A stretch of DNA of 64,000 bases from positions 1,178,001 to 1,242,000 of the forward strand of contig JBDXFZ010000146.1 of the NCBI GenBank assembly GCA_039990395.1. Direction: 5' to 3'. The translations under genes were made by a program, and so were the position numbers. The notes below the pieces were generated by a model that had not been told where the DNA came from, ran no database searches, and was given only the letters and a program-made list of their open reading frames with translations. This document shows, in pieces, positions 14,031 through 23,472 of the stretch (within the stretch, counting starts at the first letter, position 1; every line of letters begins with the position of its first letter). Source of the DNA: CALINF01 sp039990395. GTDB taxonomy: Bacteria > Pseudomonadota > Gammaproteobacteria > Pseudomonadales > Halieaceae.

Positions 14031-16607
14031 CTATGAAGTACGGTTCAAACGCCTGTTTGTACTCGCTGTAGCCACGGCCTGCAGTGGATCTTCAGGCCAC
14101 GGGTGCTTTGGATAACGCCCGCGCATCTCTTTACGCACCTCCAGATAGCTATCGCGCCAAAAACTGGCTAGGTCTTGAGTGACCTGCAATGGTCGTTGTG
14201 CAGGCGATAACAGGTGCACCAGCAGCGGGACCCTGCCGTCTGCGATAGTGGGCGTGTCAACACAGCCAAACATTTCCTGTAGCTTAACGGCCAATACTGG
14301 CGGCGACTCGCAGTAGTCTATGGCAATACTTGAACCAGATGGCACGGCAAGTTTTTCCGGCGCGAGGCGCTCAAGCTCCAGCGGTAGTGGCCACGGTAGC
14401 ATGGCCTGCAATATCGATTTGAGATCCAGTTTCTGGAAATCTTGCAATCGCCGCACGCCGCTAAGGTAAGGTGATAGCCAGTCTTCCAGGGTTTCCAGCA
14501 GCCTTGCATCGGATAGGTCCGGCCAGCGGTTTTCCTCACCCTCATACTCCAGCTGCCGCAACAACTCTACCCGCGCTCGCCACTGCTGCAAAGCGGGTGA
14601 CCATGGCAAGAGGCTCAAACCCCGATTACGGATGACGCCTGTCAGTGCTGCGTCCCGCGCTCCTTCTGGTACGTGCGACAACGGCTCCCGCGAGAGTTCC
14701 AGTTTACCCACGTTAGCGCGACGCTCGGTGATAAACTGACCCGCTCTATCGTCCCATTCAACGACATCTTCGTGATTCACAAGCGGAGACAATATTTCAC
14801 CGAAGCAACCGGGGTTGAGCGCACTGGCGCTATAAATCCGACCCGATGACTCTCCACTGTGTCCGCCGATTTCGGCGACAACGATCCACTGCTGGCCAAC
14901 CAGGCTGTCTTCAGCCGGCAATACTGCGGTGCGGCCATTCGCCAATTGAAACTGCGTGCCATCTCCTGCGATGCGCGCGTGACCTATACGGTCGGGGTAG
15001 GCGCTAGCGAGAAGAACGCCCAGCGTATCGGACTCGGCGGTGGTTATCGCATATTTGCGAGGCTTATGTACGCTAGCCGCAATCTTGATAAAGCGACGGG
15101 TTTGCTGCCAGGTTCGCTTAAACCAACCCTGCAACGCGCTAGGGCAAGGCAGTTCGCCCATTAACAGAGCAATAGTGATACCAAGATCTGCGCCCCGCTC
15201 CGTGAGCGGATTGCGCTCGGACAATACAGCGGCCAACAAGCACGCCATCTCGGACGCATCGATATCACAACCTACCAACAGCATGTGAGCCAGTCGGGGA
15301 TGTAATGGGATTTGCGAAAGGCGCACACCATGGGGAGATAACTGCCATTGATTATCAGCCCCCTTAAAGGCGGCACCACAGGCTTCGAGCACGCCCACAG
15401 CCTGCTGATAAGGACCTTCTGGAGGCGTATCGAGCCAGTGCAGTTCTTGTGGGTCTTTCACACCCCACGCCAACAACTGCAGTGCCAGCGAGGCCAGATC
15501 GGCCTGTAGAATCTCCGGGGTACTGTGCGACACCAGCTGCCGGTGCTGCTCCTCACTCCACAACCGGTAACAGTCCCCTGCGTCGAGGCGCCCTGCCCGT
15601 CCTGCTCGTTGCGCCGCGGAGGCCCGCGAAATACGCCGTGTCGTGAGCCGCGTCATACTGGTGGCGGGATCAAAGACAGCCTCTCGGGTGAGGCCGCAAT
15701 CAACCACTGTCGTCACTCCTTCAATCGTCAGGCTGGTCTCTGCGATATTAGTGGCCAGCACAACCTTGCGCATACCATCCTGCACCGGCCTGATCGCAAG
15801 CTGTTGCTGCTGTAATGACAAGCCGCCGTACAATGGCGTTAATCGAACGGACATCGAACTGGCCTGCCCTACCAAAGGCGCCAGCTCTCGGCCAACACGA
15901 TTGATCTCGCGCTGGCCAGGCAAAAACACAAGGATGCTGCCCTGGGTTTCTTTCAGCGCCTGCAATACAGTATTTACCACGCGCGGCACTATCGGCTCAC
16001 GCAGTTGATAGGCCGCGCCGTGATGAACGGTCACTGGAAACTGGCGACCCTCGGTAGTTATCAAAGGCGCATTACCCAGCAAGTCAGAGACCGCCTGGCC
16101 GTTAAGCGTGGCAGACATGACCAACACCTTAAGCGGGCTGTCGCCTCGGAAAAGTTCTCGCCCCTGTACGGTTAAGGCCAGCCCCAGATCAGAATCCAGA
16201 TTGCGCTCGTGAAACTCATCAAAGATTACCAGCCCCACGCCCTCGAGGTCGGGCGAGTTTTGCAATTGCCGAGCCAAAATACCCTCGGTAATTACTTCAA
16301 TGCGGGTGCGCGCGCTTACCTCTGAGTCCATACGGATGCGGTAGCCCACAGTCTCTCCGACGGACTCCCCTAGCAATTGGGCCATGCGTGTGGCTGCGGC
16401 TCTAGCGGCCATGCGCCTTGGCTCGAGCATGAGAATCTTCTTACCCGCAAGCCAAGGCTCGTGCATGAGCGCCAACGGAACACAGGTGGTTTTACCCGCG
16501 CCCGGCGGTGCTTCCAGCACGAGATTGTCACTACCGTTCAATGCTGCCCTGACATCGTCAATAACAGCGTGAATGGGTAGAGATTGGGAGGATAAGGAGG
16601 ACATCAT
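14031..16607 (-). CDS. hrpB: HrpB, ATP-dependent DEAH-box helicase
   Basis: An 858-residue DEAH-type helicase. Motif I is APPGAGKTT, Ia is LEPRRMAARAAA, II is IFDEFHERN (DEFH, as in HrpB), III is MSATLN, and VI is QRAGRAGR. The helicase core and HA2 domain are followed by the HrpB C-terminal domain, which carries YPDRIGHAR and ends near YPKHPWPEDPL. The frame continues upstream to a TTG. I chose the first ATG (ATGATG) because HrpB proteins begin near that point. The length is close to the E. coli protein. RNA is the likely substrate; the cellular role is poorly known. Confidence 0.93.
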   Translation of the reverse strand: MMSSLSSQSLPIHAVIDDVRAALNGSDNLVLEAPPGAGKTTCVPLALMHEPWLAGKKILMLEPRRMAARAAATRMAQLLGESVGETVGYRIRMDSEVSARTRIEVITEGILARQLQNSPDLEGVGLVIFDEFHERNLDSDLGLALTVQGRELFRGDSPLKVLVMSATLNGQAVSDLLGNAPLITTEGRQFPVTVHHGAAYQLREPIVPRVVNTVLQALKETQGSILVFLPGQREINRVGRELAPLVGQASSMSVRLTPLYGGLSLQQQQLAIRPVQDGMRKVVLATNIAETSLTIEGVTTVVDCGLTREAVFDPATSMTRLTTRRISRASAAQRAGRAGRLDAGDCYRLWSEEQHRQLVSHSTPEILQADLASLALQLLAWGVKDPQELHWLDTPPEGPYQQAVGVLEACGAAFKGADNQWQLSPHGVRLSQIPLHPRLAHMLLVGCDIDASEMACLLAAVLSERNPLTERGADLGITIALLMGELPCPSALQGWFKRTWQQTRRFIKIAASVHKPRKYAITTAESDTLGVLLASAYPDRIGHARIAGDGTQFQLANGRTAVLPAEDSLVGQQWIVVAEIGGHSGESSGRIYSASALNPGCFGEILSPLVNHEDVVEWDDRAGQFITERRANVGKLELSREPLSHVPEGARDAALTGVIRNRGLSLLPWSPALQQWRARVELLRQLEYEGEENRWPDLSDARLLETLEDWLSPYLSGVRRLQDFQKLDLKSILQAMLPWPLPLELERLAPEKLAVPSGSSIAIDYCESPPVLAVKLQEMFGCVDTPTIADGRVPLLVHLLSPAQRPLQVTQDLASFWRDSYLEVRKEMRGRYPKHPWPEDPLQAVATASTNRRLNRTS

Positions 16608-16741
16608 GAGAGTGTAGCCAAGGGAGGCAGTCGATGCTATCAAACCGCTAACCTACGCGGGTTACCGGTGCTAGATCACTGGAATCAGCATACTGAATAA
16701 AGCTTACCTCGCACCGCTAACTATTCCAGAACAAAGGGCAT

Positions 16742-18478
16742 CTAACGTTGCTGCGATACCCATCGGTTCATACGCGACTCCAGTGCATCCAGCGGGATAG
16801 CGCCGGCACCCAACATTTCGTCGTGAAAGCTACGAATATCAAAGTCGTCGCCCAGTGTCTGCTCGGCCTGCGCACGCAGCTCGAGCATTTTCAGTTGGCC
16901 AATCTTATAGGCCAGCGCCTGCCCTGGGTTGCCGATGTATCGATCAATCTCGTTGATAATGTCAGTTTCGGATTTACCGGCATTCGCCAGAAAGTAGTCA
17001 ATCGCTTCTTGACGACTCCAATCGAAATAGTGAATGCCCGTATCAACCACCAAGCGCACTGCCCGCCACATATCGTAGGTCAGCTGACCATACTGTGAGT
17101 AGGGATCGGTATACAGGCCCATCTGATAGCCCAGGCGCTCTGAATACAACCCCCAGCCCTCAATAAACGCAGTCACTCCCGAGTGCTTGCGGAACTCCGG
17201 CACACCTTCGAGTTCCTGTGCAAGCGCAATCTGCAAATGATGCCCGGGAACGGCTTCATGCACGCTCAGTACTTCCATTTCATATTTAGGGCGCACTTCA
17301 GGACGATACAAGTTAACCCAGTAAAACCCTGCGCGCGTACCGTTGGCCGCAGGGCCAGAGTAATAGGCAGTGGTGGTGTCGGGTGCAGTTTCCATTGGTA
17401 TTGGCTTTACGCCATAAGGCATGCGCGGCAACTTGCCAAACAAATTCACAAGCTCCGGGTCCAATCGCTTGGATATTGCCTGATAACCCTCGAGCAACGC
17501 TTCGCTGGTCTCGTAGTAGAACTGGGGATCAGTGCGCAGGAATTCGTTGAAGGCATTGAGGTCCCCTTTGAATCCTACTTTCGCTTTTACCTTCTCCATT
17601 TCAACGAGAATACGCGCAACTTCACGTTTGCCAGTTTCATGAATCTCCTCTGGTGTCAGCGGTGTCGTAGTGAAGCTCGACGCCAGGAAACGATAGATTT
17701 CCTCACCGCCAGGTAGAGAGCCAATGCCGGGTTTTTCCCGAGTCGCAGGCAGGTAGCTGGACACAAAAAAGTCGCGAAACTCTTCAAAAGCGGGTGTTAC
17801 TTCGTTGGCAATAATACTCTTGGCTTCAGACTGTATTTGGCGGGCAACTGCAGCATCGATACTGGGCGGCATGGACTTGAACGGTTTGTACCAGGGACTC
17901 TCTTGTGGATCTTGCGTAATTACCTTATCCAACTGAGCAGGCACTCTTTGCAGAACGACACGCGCTGGAACAAGATCACGACTGATGCCCTCCTCCATCA
18001 ACTCCATGTGCTGAGAGAGCAGTTCGGGTACAGCGCGCATGCGGGAAAGCCAGTCCCGGAAATCGCTCTCATCGTTGAAGGGTGCATAGTTGGCCGTCCC
18101 GTGCTTGCTCTGAGGGCCCGAACGCATGTTGTAAGACATCAGGTACAAACCCAGCTCATAGGACTTACGTGATTCTTCGAGACGACGCTGCAGCATGGCG
18201 TAGCTGAGTTGATCGTCAGGAGTGAGAGCGGCGCGCTCTAAAGCAATGAGTGAATCCAGAAACTCACCCTCTTGGGTATAGCGGCTGATGTGGGCAGATA
18301 AGCTTTGATCCGTCCACCGATCGTTAAGACCATCGACCCCAAGGTAGGTGGCCCGCTCTGGAGATTGCTGAATCTCCCAGTCCCATACCTCATCCACCAG
18401 TGCATGAAAGTCCTCGTTGGGGCCTGCGATCGCAATCGACCCGAAAAATAGAAATGACAGTGTCAGCCAGCGTTTCAT
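16742..18478 (-). CDS. Exported DUF885 zinc metallopeptidase-like protein
   Basis: A 578-residue protein of the DUF885 family. The first 18 residues form a signal peptide (MKRWLTLSFLFFGSIAIAG). The key motif is VHEAVPGHHLQ, an HExxxGHH zinc-binding site, with a downstream EGWGLYSERLG that supplies further conserved Glu residues. The family relates to gluzincin-type peptidases, and periplasmic peptide hydrolysis is likely but unproven. The length matches the family. It is monocistronic by spacing, divergent from the NnrU gene. Confidence 0.88.
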   Translation of the reverse strand: MKRWLTLSFLFFGSIAIAGPNEDFHALVDEVWDWEIQQSPERATYLGVDGLNDRWTDQSLSAHISRYTQEGEFLDSLIALERAALTPDDQLSYAMLQRRLEESRKSYELGLYLMSYNMRSGPQSKHGTANYAPFNDESDFRDWLSRMRAVPELLSQHMELMEEGISRDLVPARVVLQRVPAQLDKVITQDPQESPWYKPFKSMPPSIDAAVARQIQSEAKSIIANEVTPAFEEFRDFFVSSYLPATREKPGIGSLPGGEEIYRFLASSFTTTPLTPEEIHETGKREVARILVEMEKVKAKVGFKGDLNAFNEFLRTDPQFYYETSEALLEGYQAISKRLDPELVNLFGKLPRMPYGVKPIPMETAPDTTTAYYSGPAANGTRAGFYWVNLYRPEVRPKYEMEVLSVHEAVPGHHLQIALAQELEGVPEFRKHSGVTAFIEGWGLYSERLGYQMGLYTDPYSQYGQLTYDMWRAVRLVVDTGIHYFDWSRQEAIDYFLANAGKSETDIINEIDRYIGNPGQALAYKIGQLKMLELRAQAEQTLGDDFDIRSFHDEMLGAGAIPLDALESRMNRWVSQQR

Positions 18479-18596
18479 CGTGTATTTTCCCAGAGAGTGT
18501 CAATGCCGCGCATGATACCGACTTTTGCACCATGTTTCCGCCATCTCCACATTCGCAAATCTCCTGCTAAACTCACCACAATCCAACAATCTGAAG

Positions 18597-19169
18597 ATGT
18601 GTCTTATGTGGCTTCTTTCGTTCGGCGTTTTACTATTCTGTGTAACTCATTTGATTCCCTCTTTACTGCCGAACACCAAGACGCAGCTGGTTTCTCGCTT
18701 GGGCGAGAATGGCTACAAGGGCATATTCTCGCTTGCACTGCTTCTGAGCATCGCGTGTATCGTTTTCGGTTGGCGCAGCGCAGCAGTGAACCATCTATAC
18801 CAACCCGAGCCGGCGCTTAGAGACCTGGCTCTAGGGCTGGTCGTGCTGGCGTTTTTGCTCATGGTAGCGGCATCGCGTCAAACACGACTTAAGCGTATCG
18901 TCCGTCATCCGCAGCTTACGGGGGTGATTCTTTGGGCCAGCGCGCACCTGCTGCTAAACGGAGATAATCGTTCTTTAGTCTTGTTCGGCGGGCTAGCTGC
19001 CTGGTCTTTGATTGAAATTTTCGCCATCAACCAACGTGAGGGCGCGTGGGTAAAACCCGATATACCCTCTTGGGGGAACGAGGTTTTAACGGCGGTTATC
19101 ACCTGCTTTGTGATCGCGGTGTTAGTGGGGCTGCACCCCTATATCGCGGGCATGCCAGTCGTTGTCTAG
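18597..19169 (+). CDS. NnrU family integral membrane protein
   Basis: A 190-residue membrane protein with about five hydrophobic spans. NnrU features are the early THLIPSL segment and KGIFSLALLLSI, then RHPQLTGVILWASAHLLLNGD with conserved His residues, followed by SLVLFGGLAAWSL. The family was named from nitric-oxide-linked genes but is wide-spread; no denitrification genes are here. The frame is open further upstream; I start at 18597, though 18606 is also possible. The ribosome-binding site is weak. It converges with dgkA. Confidence 0.85.
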   Translation: MCLMWLLSFGVLLFCVTHLIPSLLPNTKTQLVSRLGENGYKGIFSLALLLSIACIVFGWRSAAVNHLYQPEPALRDLALGLVVLAFLLMVAASRQTRLKRIVRHPQLTGVILWASAHLLLNGDNRSLVLFGGLAAWSLIEIFAINQREGAWVKPDIPSWGNEVLTAVITCFVIAVLVGLHPYIAGMPVVV

Positions 19170-19185
19170 CGCGGATACGCGAGGC

Positions 19186-19557
19186 CTACCACAACCAATC
19201 GCCGAACAGAATCACTGCCCAGCTGATCAAGGCGATGCCGCTAGCGGTGAATACCGCTGCCGACCCCATATCTTTTGCGCGTCCTGACAGCTCATGGTGC
19301 TCCTCGCCAATGCGATCAACCACGGCCTCTATTGCACTGTTCAGTAATTCAACTACAAGCAACAATAGAAGCGGCAATACGAGCAGCAGAAACTCAATAG
19401 GATTTTCGGCAATGAAGCAGGCGAGCACTGTGCCGAGGATCGCTAGAAATAGCTCCTGACGAAACGCTGCTTCATGCTTGAAGGCCGCCTTGATGCCGAA
19501 CCAGGAATAAGCAGTGGCATCGATGATCCGTGCAATGCCGGTTTTGCCGGGCTTCAT
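19186..19557 (-). CDS. dgkA: Diacylglycerol kinase DgkA
   Basis: A 123-residue inner-membrane enzyme with three helices, the usual size of DgkA. It phosphorylates diacylglycerol to phosphatidic acid in lipid recycling. The catalytic region is ELLNSAIEAVVDRIG, followed by HHELSGRAKDMGSAAV; the acidic residues match those that bind Mg-ATP. The N-terminus RIIDATAYSWFGIKAAFKHEAAFRQE is typical. It sits twelve bases upstream of the stop of, and on the same strand as, the DUF1295 gene (reading from higher coordinates), so the two may be cotranscribed. Confidence 0.95.
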   Translation of the reverse strand: MKPGKTGIARIIDATAYSWFGIKAAFKHEAAFRQELFLAILGTVLACFIAENPIEFLLLVLPLLLLLVVELLNSAIEAVVDRIGEEHHELSGRAKDMGSAAVFTASGIALISWAVILFGDWLW

Positions 19558-19569
19558 AACTCAGCGCCC

Positions 19570-20412
19570 CTAGCGTAGCTTGGGGACTAAAATAGGTGTG
19601 CGCGCCTTATAAGCATTATATTCGGGGTCTTCTCCCCAGCGCTTGTCGGACTTGCGCTCCAGCAATGGCACACCACTGACGCGCGTGAGTAACACGTAAA
19701 CAAAGATGGGCGATACCAGTGTTACCCACTGCCAACCACTGAACGTGGGTAGTGCCAGCAGCGCAATACCACACCAAAGCATGATCTCACCGAAATAATT
19801 AGGATGCCTGGAATAGGCCCACAAGCCAGTAGTAATAAACCCGTCGCTGCCTTGCTGGGCGCGGAACACTCGCTTCTGATTATCGGCCACGACCTCGATA
19901 AGAAATCCGCCTGCAAACATAGCCAGACCAATACTATCAAACAGGCTCAACTCAACCCGGTTGATACTGGTGATACCTGCCAATGCACAAGACGCGGTCA
20001 TCAATACCCACAACCCTTGCAGCGTCCAGGTGAAAAAGAATCGCATCGCATCGGGTTTAATCTTGGCAAAGCGCGTATCTTCCCCATCTTGCATTATTCG
20101 ACGGAATAAGAAGGTCCCCAGGCGAATAGCCCATACCGCAACACAGAGTGCCAACAACTGAGAGCGTAGGTCCATCGCCCCGCTCAAGGTCAGCGCCACC
20201 GCAACCACACTCAGGTAGGTGAAGCTCCCGGTCAGGTCATAGTATTTTTCAGTTTGGGAGCGATAGGCTGGTATAAAAGCCAGCCACTGCACAAGAAATG
20301 CCAGAGCCGCACACAGCGCAAATACCGGAATTCCCGCGTATACAGCACTACCCTGACTAGCAGCTGTAGCCAACAGCACCCCAAGTACAATTACGATAAC
20401 AAGATTTTTCAT
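19570..20412 (-). CDS. DUF1295 / steroid-reductase-like membrane protein
   Basis: A 280-residue multi-pass membrane protein of the DUF1295 family, related to steroid 5-alpha-reductases and isoprenylcysteine methyltransferases. About seven hydrophobic spans are visible. The C-terminal conserved region is present: QQGSDGFITTGLWAYSRHPNYFGEIMLWCG, with the RHPNYFGE signature, and then LLERKSDKRWG. The signature implies NADPH or SAM use, but no substrate is known. It lies directly upstream of dgkA on the minus strand. Confidence 0.88.
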   Translation of the reverse strand: MKNLVIVIVLGVLLATAASQGSAVYAGIPVFALCAALAFLVQWLAFIPAYRSQTEKYYDLTGSFTYLSVVAVALTLSGAMDLRSQLLALCVAVWAIRLGTFLFRRIMQDGEDTRFAKIKPDAMRFFFTWTLQGLWVLMTASCALAGITSINRVELSLFDSIGLAMFAGGFLIEVVADNQKRVFRAQQGSDGFITTGLWAYSRHPNYFGEIMLWCGIALLALPTFSGWQWVTLVSPIFVYVLLTRVSGVPLLERKSDKRWGEDPEYNAYKARTPILVPKLR

Positions 20413-20529
20413 AATCTGACGAACACCATCCTTAGCAAAAGTGGGTAAAGCCGGGGCGAGATCGGGGCTGTACAGAGCCAGTATCGCGATGCAAACTCTG
20501 GAGAAAAATACAGCTTCGCGCTCGCACTT

Positions 20530-21774
20530 TCAATGCGTATTTACGGCTGGAGATCTCTTCATATTACGCTCAATCTGCTGAGCTACGTCTATCCATCCAT
20601 CTTGAGCTAGGCCACGCTGATAACCAAACTCGAACAACGCTCTCATATAAACAGGGTCAAACGTCTCTGTCGGCGTAATGCCGACACTACCATTGGGGAT
20701 CCAACTGATTTTGACATCAATGCCATCACGCCTGGCCAGTGTGTAGATGCGATAAATATCACCCTGCCCCTGTGTCCGAACCAGCGAATCTACTGTCCTA
20801 CCCACTATGGGTAGCAACTTCCTGGGAACGGGATCATAGTCCGGCTCCAGATAGGAATTTCTGATGAGGTAGGCAGTTGGCCTTCCATCAACCTTAAGTG
20901 TCTCCAAAACCTCTGCCCAGTCGATACCCTGCGGATAAAGAAACATTTGTGATGAAGTTCCACCATCTACATGCATTTCATCATAGGTGTTGCCATCAAC
21001 ACCTTGTACATCAATATACACGGGTGGAAATGCCCCAGGTATCGATGCTGAAGCCTGTAGCACCTGACGAATCAGTGCTACCGCATCCGGGTCCCCGCTG
21101 GCAGCAATACGGCCCACGTTCCAGATAACGGGCCGTCCGGCATCCAGATTAGTGGTACCAATAAACAAGGAACGGCCGCGCAAATACTGCACACCAATGG
21201 CCGCGACCAATTCTTTGGTAACGTATTTTTCCAAAACCGCCGCCAGCGGCGTGGAGTCAACCAGTGAATCCTTTCGAATAGAACCGACGATGCTTCGCGC
21301 CTTGTAGATACTGGAGCTATCCAATGTGGAGTAGACCTCTTTTAGCACACCGTCATAGTCTGACCCAAGAAACGCGAAAGGCGCTGTGAGTGCACCGATG
21401 CTGATTCCGGTGACCATTGCAAACTCGGGCCGCGTACCTGCCTCGCTCCAGCCCGATAGCAGTCCGGCGCCATAGGCCCCATTTGCGCCTCCCCCTGATA
21501 AAGCCAAATAGCTATGCTGGGTTTGTGTGGTAGGAGGATAGTCTTTTACCAGTTGGTCGTTACTACGACTACGCAACTCGCTCCAATTCAAATCAGAAGA
21601 GCGATCGCCCCAAAACCGCAGGTCACCGCGAGTCAGTACAGTTGCTTCTTGGTATTGCTCTGCCGGAAGAGGAGTCCGTGTGAGCCCAGCACACCCTGGT
21701 AAGCACAAAACAATAGCCAAGACAGCATAGCGTGTAAACGCAGGCGCGGTACCTGTCATCCAGAGGTACTTCAT
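20530..21774 (-). CDS. Patatin-like phospholipase, predicted lipoprotein
   Basis: A 414-residue patatin-family lipid acyl hydrolase. The N-terminus has a lipobox (LCLPGCAGL, Cys about residue 28), so it is probably anchored to a membrane outside the cytoplasm. The patatin oxyanion motif is SGGGANGAYGAG, the nucleophile motif is GISIGA (GxSxG) and the Asp of the dyad is in HVDGG. It precedes no lipid genes directly but is followed (higher coordinates) by a DUF2860 outer-membrane protein on the same strand, 13 bases apart, suggesting a two-gene unit. Phospholipase A-type activity is inferred. Confidence 0.9.
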   Translation of the reverse strand: MKYLWMTGTAPAFTRYAVLAIVLCLPGCAGLTRTPLPAEQYQEATVLTRGDLRFWGDRSSDLNWSELRSRSNDQLVKDYPPTTQTQHSYLALSGGGANGAYGAGLLSGWSEAGTRPEFAMVTGISIGALTAPFAFLGSDYDGVLKEVYSTLDSSSIYKARSIVGSIRKDSLVDSTPLAAVLEKYVTKELVAAIGVQYLRGRSLFIGTTNLDAGRPVIWNVGRIAASGDPDAVALIRQVLQASASIPGAFPPVYIDVQGVDGNTYDEMHVDGGTSSQMFLYPQGIDWAEVLETLKVDGRPTAYLIRNSYLEPDYDPVPRKLLPIVGRTVDSLVRTQGQGDIYRIYTLARRDGIDVKISWIPNGSVGITPTETFDPVYMRALFEFGYQRGLAQDGWIDVAQQIERNMKRSPAVNTH

Positions 21775-21787
21775 CTACTTTGCGTGG

Positions 21788-22831
21788 TTACCGCACACCT
21801 GGTTGGTTGCCAAAATTGTAGATCACGCCCAGGGAGACCATATTCAGTGAATCGTCATGAAACGATATGTCAGAATCTCCTTCTCCCCAAAATGCAGAAC
21901 CCAGCGCTTGCCAACGTCCGCTCTTGACTGGCAGTCGATAGAGGACTGTGGCATCAAATAATAGGGTGTCGGTATCCTCTCGCTGTCCATACAGCGGGTT
22001 TAATTTGTCAAACTCGGACTGGCCGTAAAGCGCATTGGTGACGAAGGTCCACTTGGTACCCAAGTAGGAATAAGTCATCTGAAGCGAATAGGCGTCCCTC
22101 GAAACAGCATCGCCATCTCGGTCGTCAACGCGCAAACGAATTTGTGGTCGCACTATATGCCTTCCACCGAGCCTAAAGGTATAAGACAGCCATGCCTGAT
22201 ACTGGTCGCCATTACGATCCAGCTGTGACTGGCACGTAAGGTCGCAACGCAGCCTAGGGTCCGAACCACTTCGCTCCCTGCCGAAATCCAGCTTTCTCCC
22301 CTGCATGGTCAACTCAAAAGCAGTGCCCATAATTCGATCCCATACGAATCGCAGCCCTGCTGAATCTCGATCTGTTTCCTTGCGCTTGGTACCAGTCAGG
22401 TAGGGGTCTTCCCAAACCTCTGTGGGGATACTGCTAAACAGGAAACTGGTTTGAAAAATGCCTAGATTCTCCGCCTGCTTGCGCCAGCCCAATTGAGTGC
22501 CAAAATCCATGGTGAGGATATCTTCGAGTGAGCCGCCAAAGAAAATTTCGTTCTGATTGGATAGCGTATATCTAACCTCACTACCTCCAATAAAGTTGGT
22601 GTTGGAGTAGGCTTTGGGTTTCTGGTCAATTGATCCAATGACCGAATCTCCACCATCAATGAAGTTATTGCCCGCAAAAGTATTACTTTTTATTTCGGTA
22701 AGACCTGCGCCCGCACTAACAAAACCACTCCAACCAGGCTCCTTGCTGACTGGCGAAAGAGCGTTTGCAGTAATACTCTGCAGACTCAGAAGCACAAGCA
22801 CTGCGAATGGGGAGATGACGAATTGTCTCAT
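21788..22831 (-). CDS. DUF2860-like outer-membrane beta-barrel protein
   Basis: A 347-residue protein with a signal peptide (about 24 residues, ending ANA). The mature part starts EPGWSGFVSAGAGLTEIKSN and has many alternating polar/aromatic strands such as YQAWLSYTFRLGG and SLQMTYSYLGTKW. It ends with LGVIYNFGNQ. These match the DUF2860 family as I remember it, a presumed beta-barrel. Function unknown. It is upstream of the patatin gene, probably cotranscribed with it. Confidence 0.78.
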   Translation of the reverse strand: MRQFVISPFAVLVLLSLQSITANALSPVSKEPGWSGFVSAGAGLTEIKSNTFAGNNFIDGGDSVIGSIDQKPKAYSNTNFIGGSEVRYTLSNQNEIFFGGSLEDILTMDFGTQLGWRKQAENLGIFQTSFLFSSIPTEVWEDPYLTGTKRKETDRDSAGLRFVWDRIMGTAFELTMQGRKLDFGRERSGSDPRLRCDLTCQSQLDRNGDQYQAWLSYTFRLGGRHIVRPQIRLRVDDRDGDAVSRDAYSLQMTYSYLGTKWTFVTNALYGQSEFDKLNPLYGQREDTDTLLFDATVLYRLPVKSGRWQALGSAFWGEGDSDISFHDDSLNMVSLGVIYNFGNQPGVR

Positions 22832-23037
22832 GATGGGCCGCCCTGGCTTATGTGGTCGGTTAGAGGTGGCTAAGCGACAACTCTACTACATTGGGGTCGG
22901 CTCTCGCCAATCAGCTTTCAGGTAAACTGAACAAAAAAGCAACATTCCCTTTGCATCGCGCCTATGCTGCAACACATTCTATGAAGTCATGTGCGCACTA
23001 TCAGAATAGGCGAGACAACGACTCAGGGTCCAGCGAC

Positions 23038-23325
23038 TCAACAACCCTGTACAACTGTCATACTGGTGGTACTGCAAGACTCTCGTAACGCCTTGAGAGA
23101 GCAATAACCTGCAGACTGGTAGAAATCTTCTATAGAGTCTAGGTCGGGGAACTCAAGCAAAACAATACGGGCAGGCTGATAATCGCCTTCAATCACCTTA
23201 AACTCGCCACCGCGCACCAAATACCTGCCTCCGAACTGCTCGATTAGCGGCTTTACGGACGCCATGTACCGCATGTACGGCTCTATATCGTGAATCTCTA
23301 CGTCCAGAATGGCATATGCTGTCAT
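23038..23325 (-). CDS. DUF1330 family protein
   Basis: A 95-residue soluble protein of the DUF1330 family, with the dimeric ferredoxin-like (ABM-type) fold. The family pattern is clear: MTAYAILDVEIHDIEPY, then FGGRYLVRGGEFKVIEGDYQP, RIVLLEFPDLDSIEDFYQSAGY and LKALRESC. It is complete and has the usual length. The function of the family is unknown. About 150 bases of non-coding DNA lie on its downstream side and about 200 on its other side; I see nothing certain in them. Confidence 0.87.
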   Translation of the reverse strand: MTAYAILDVEIHDIEPYMRYMASVKPLIEQFGGRYLVRGGEFKVIEGDYQPARIVLLEFPDLDSIEDFYQSAGYCSLKALRESCSTTSMTVVQGC

Positions 23326-23472
23326 TGCTGAACCCGCGCCAACTCAGTCTGACCATTTACAAGCAACCTAAACAAATCAAACAACCCGAACAATTCTGAT
23401 AGCCAGACACATTACAGACCTGAGACGAGTCAACATTGCGCTGAGTCAATAAAGCGGCAATGGGTGCAGCTG

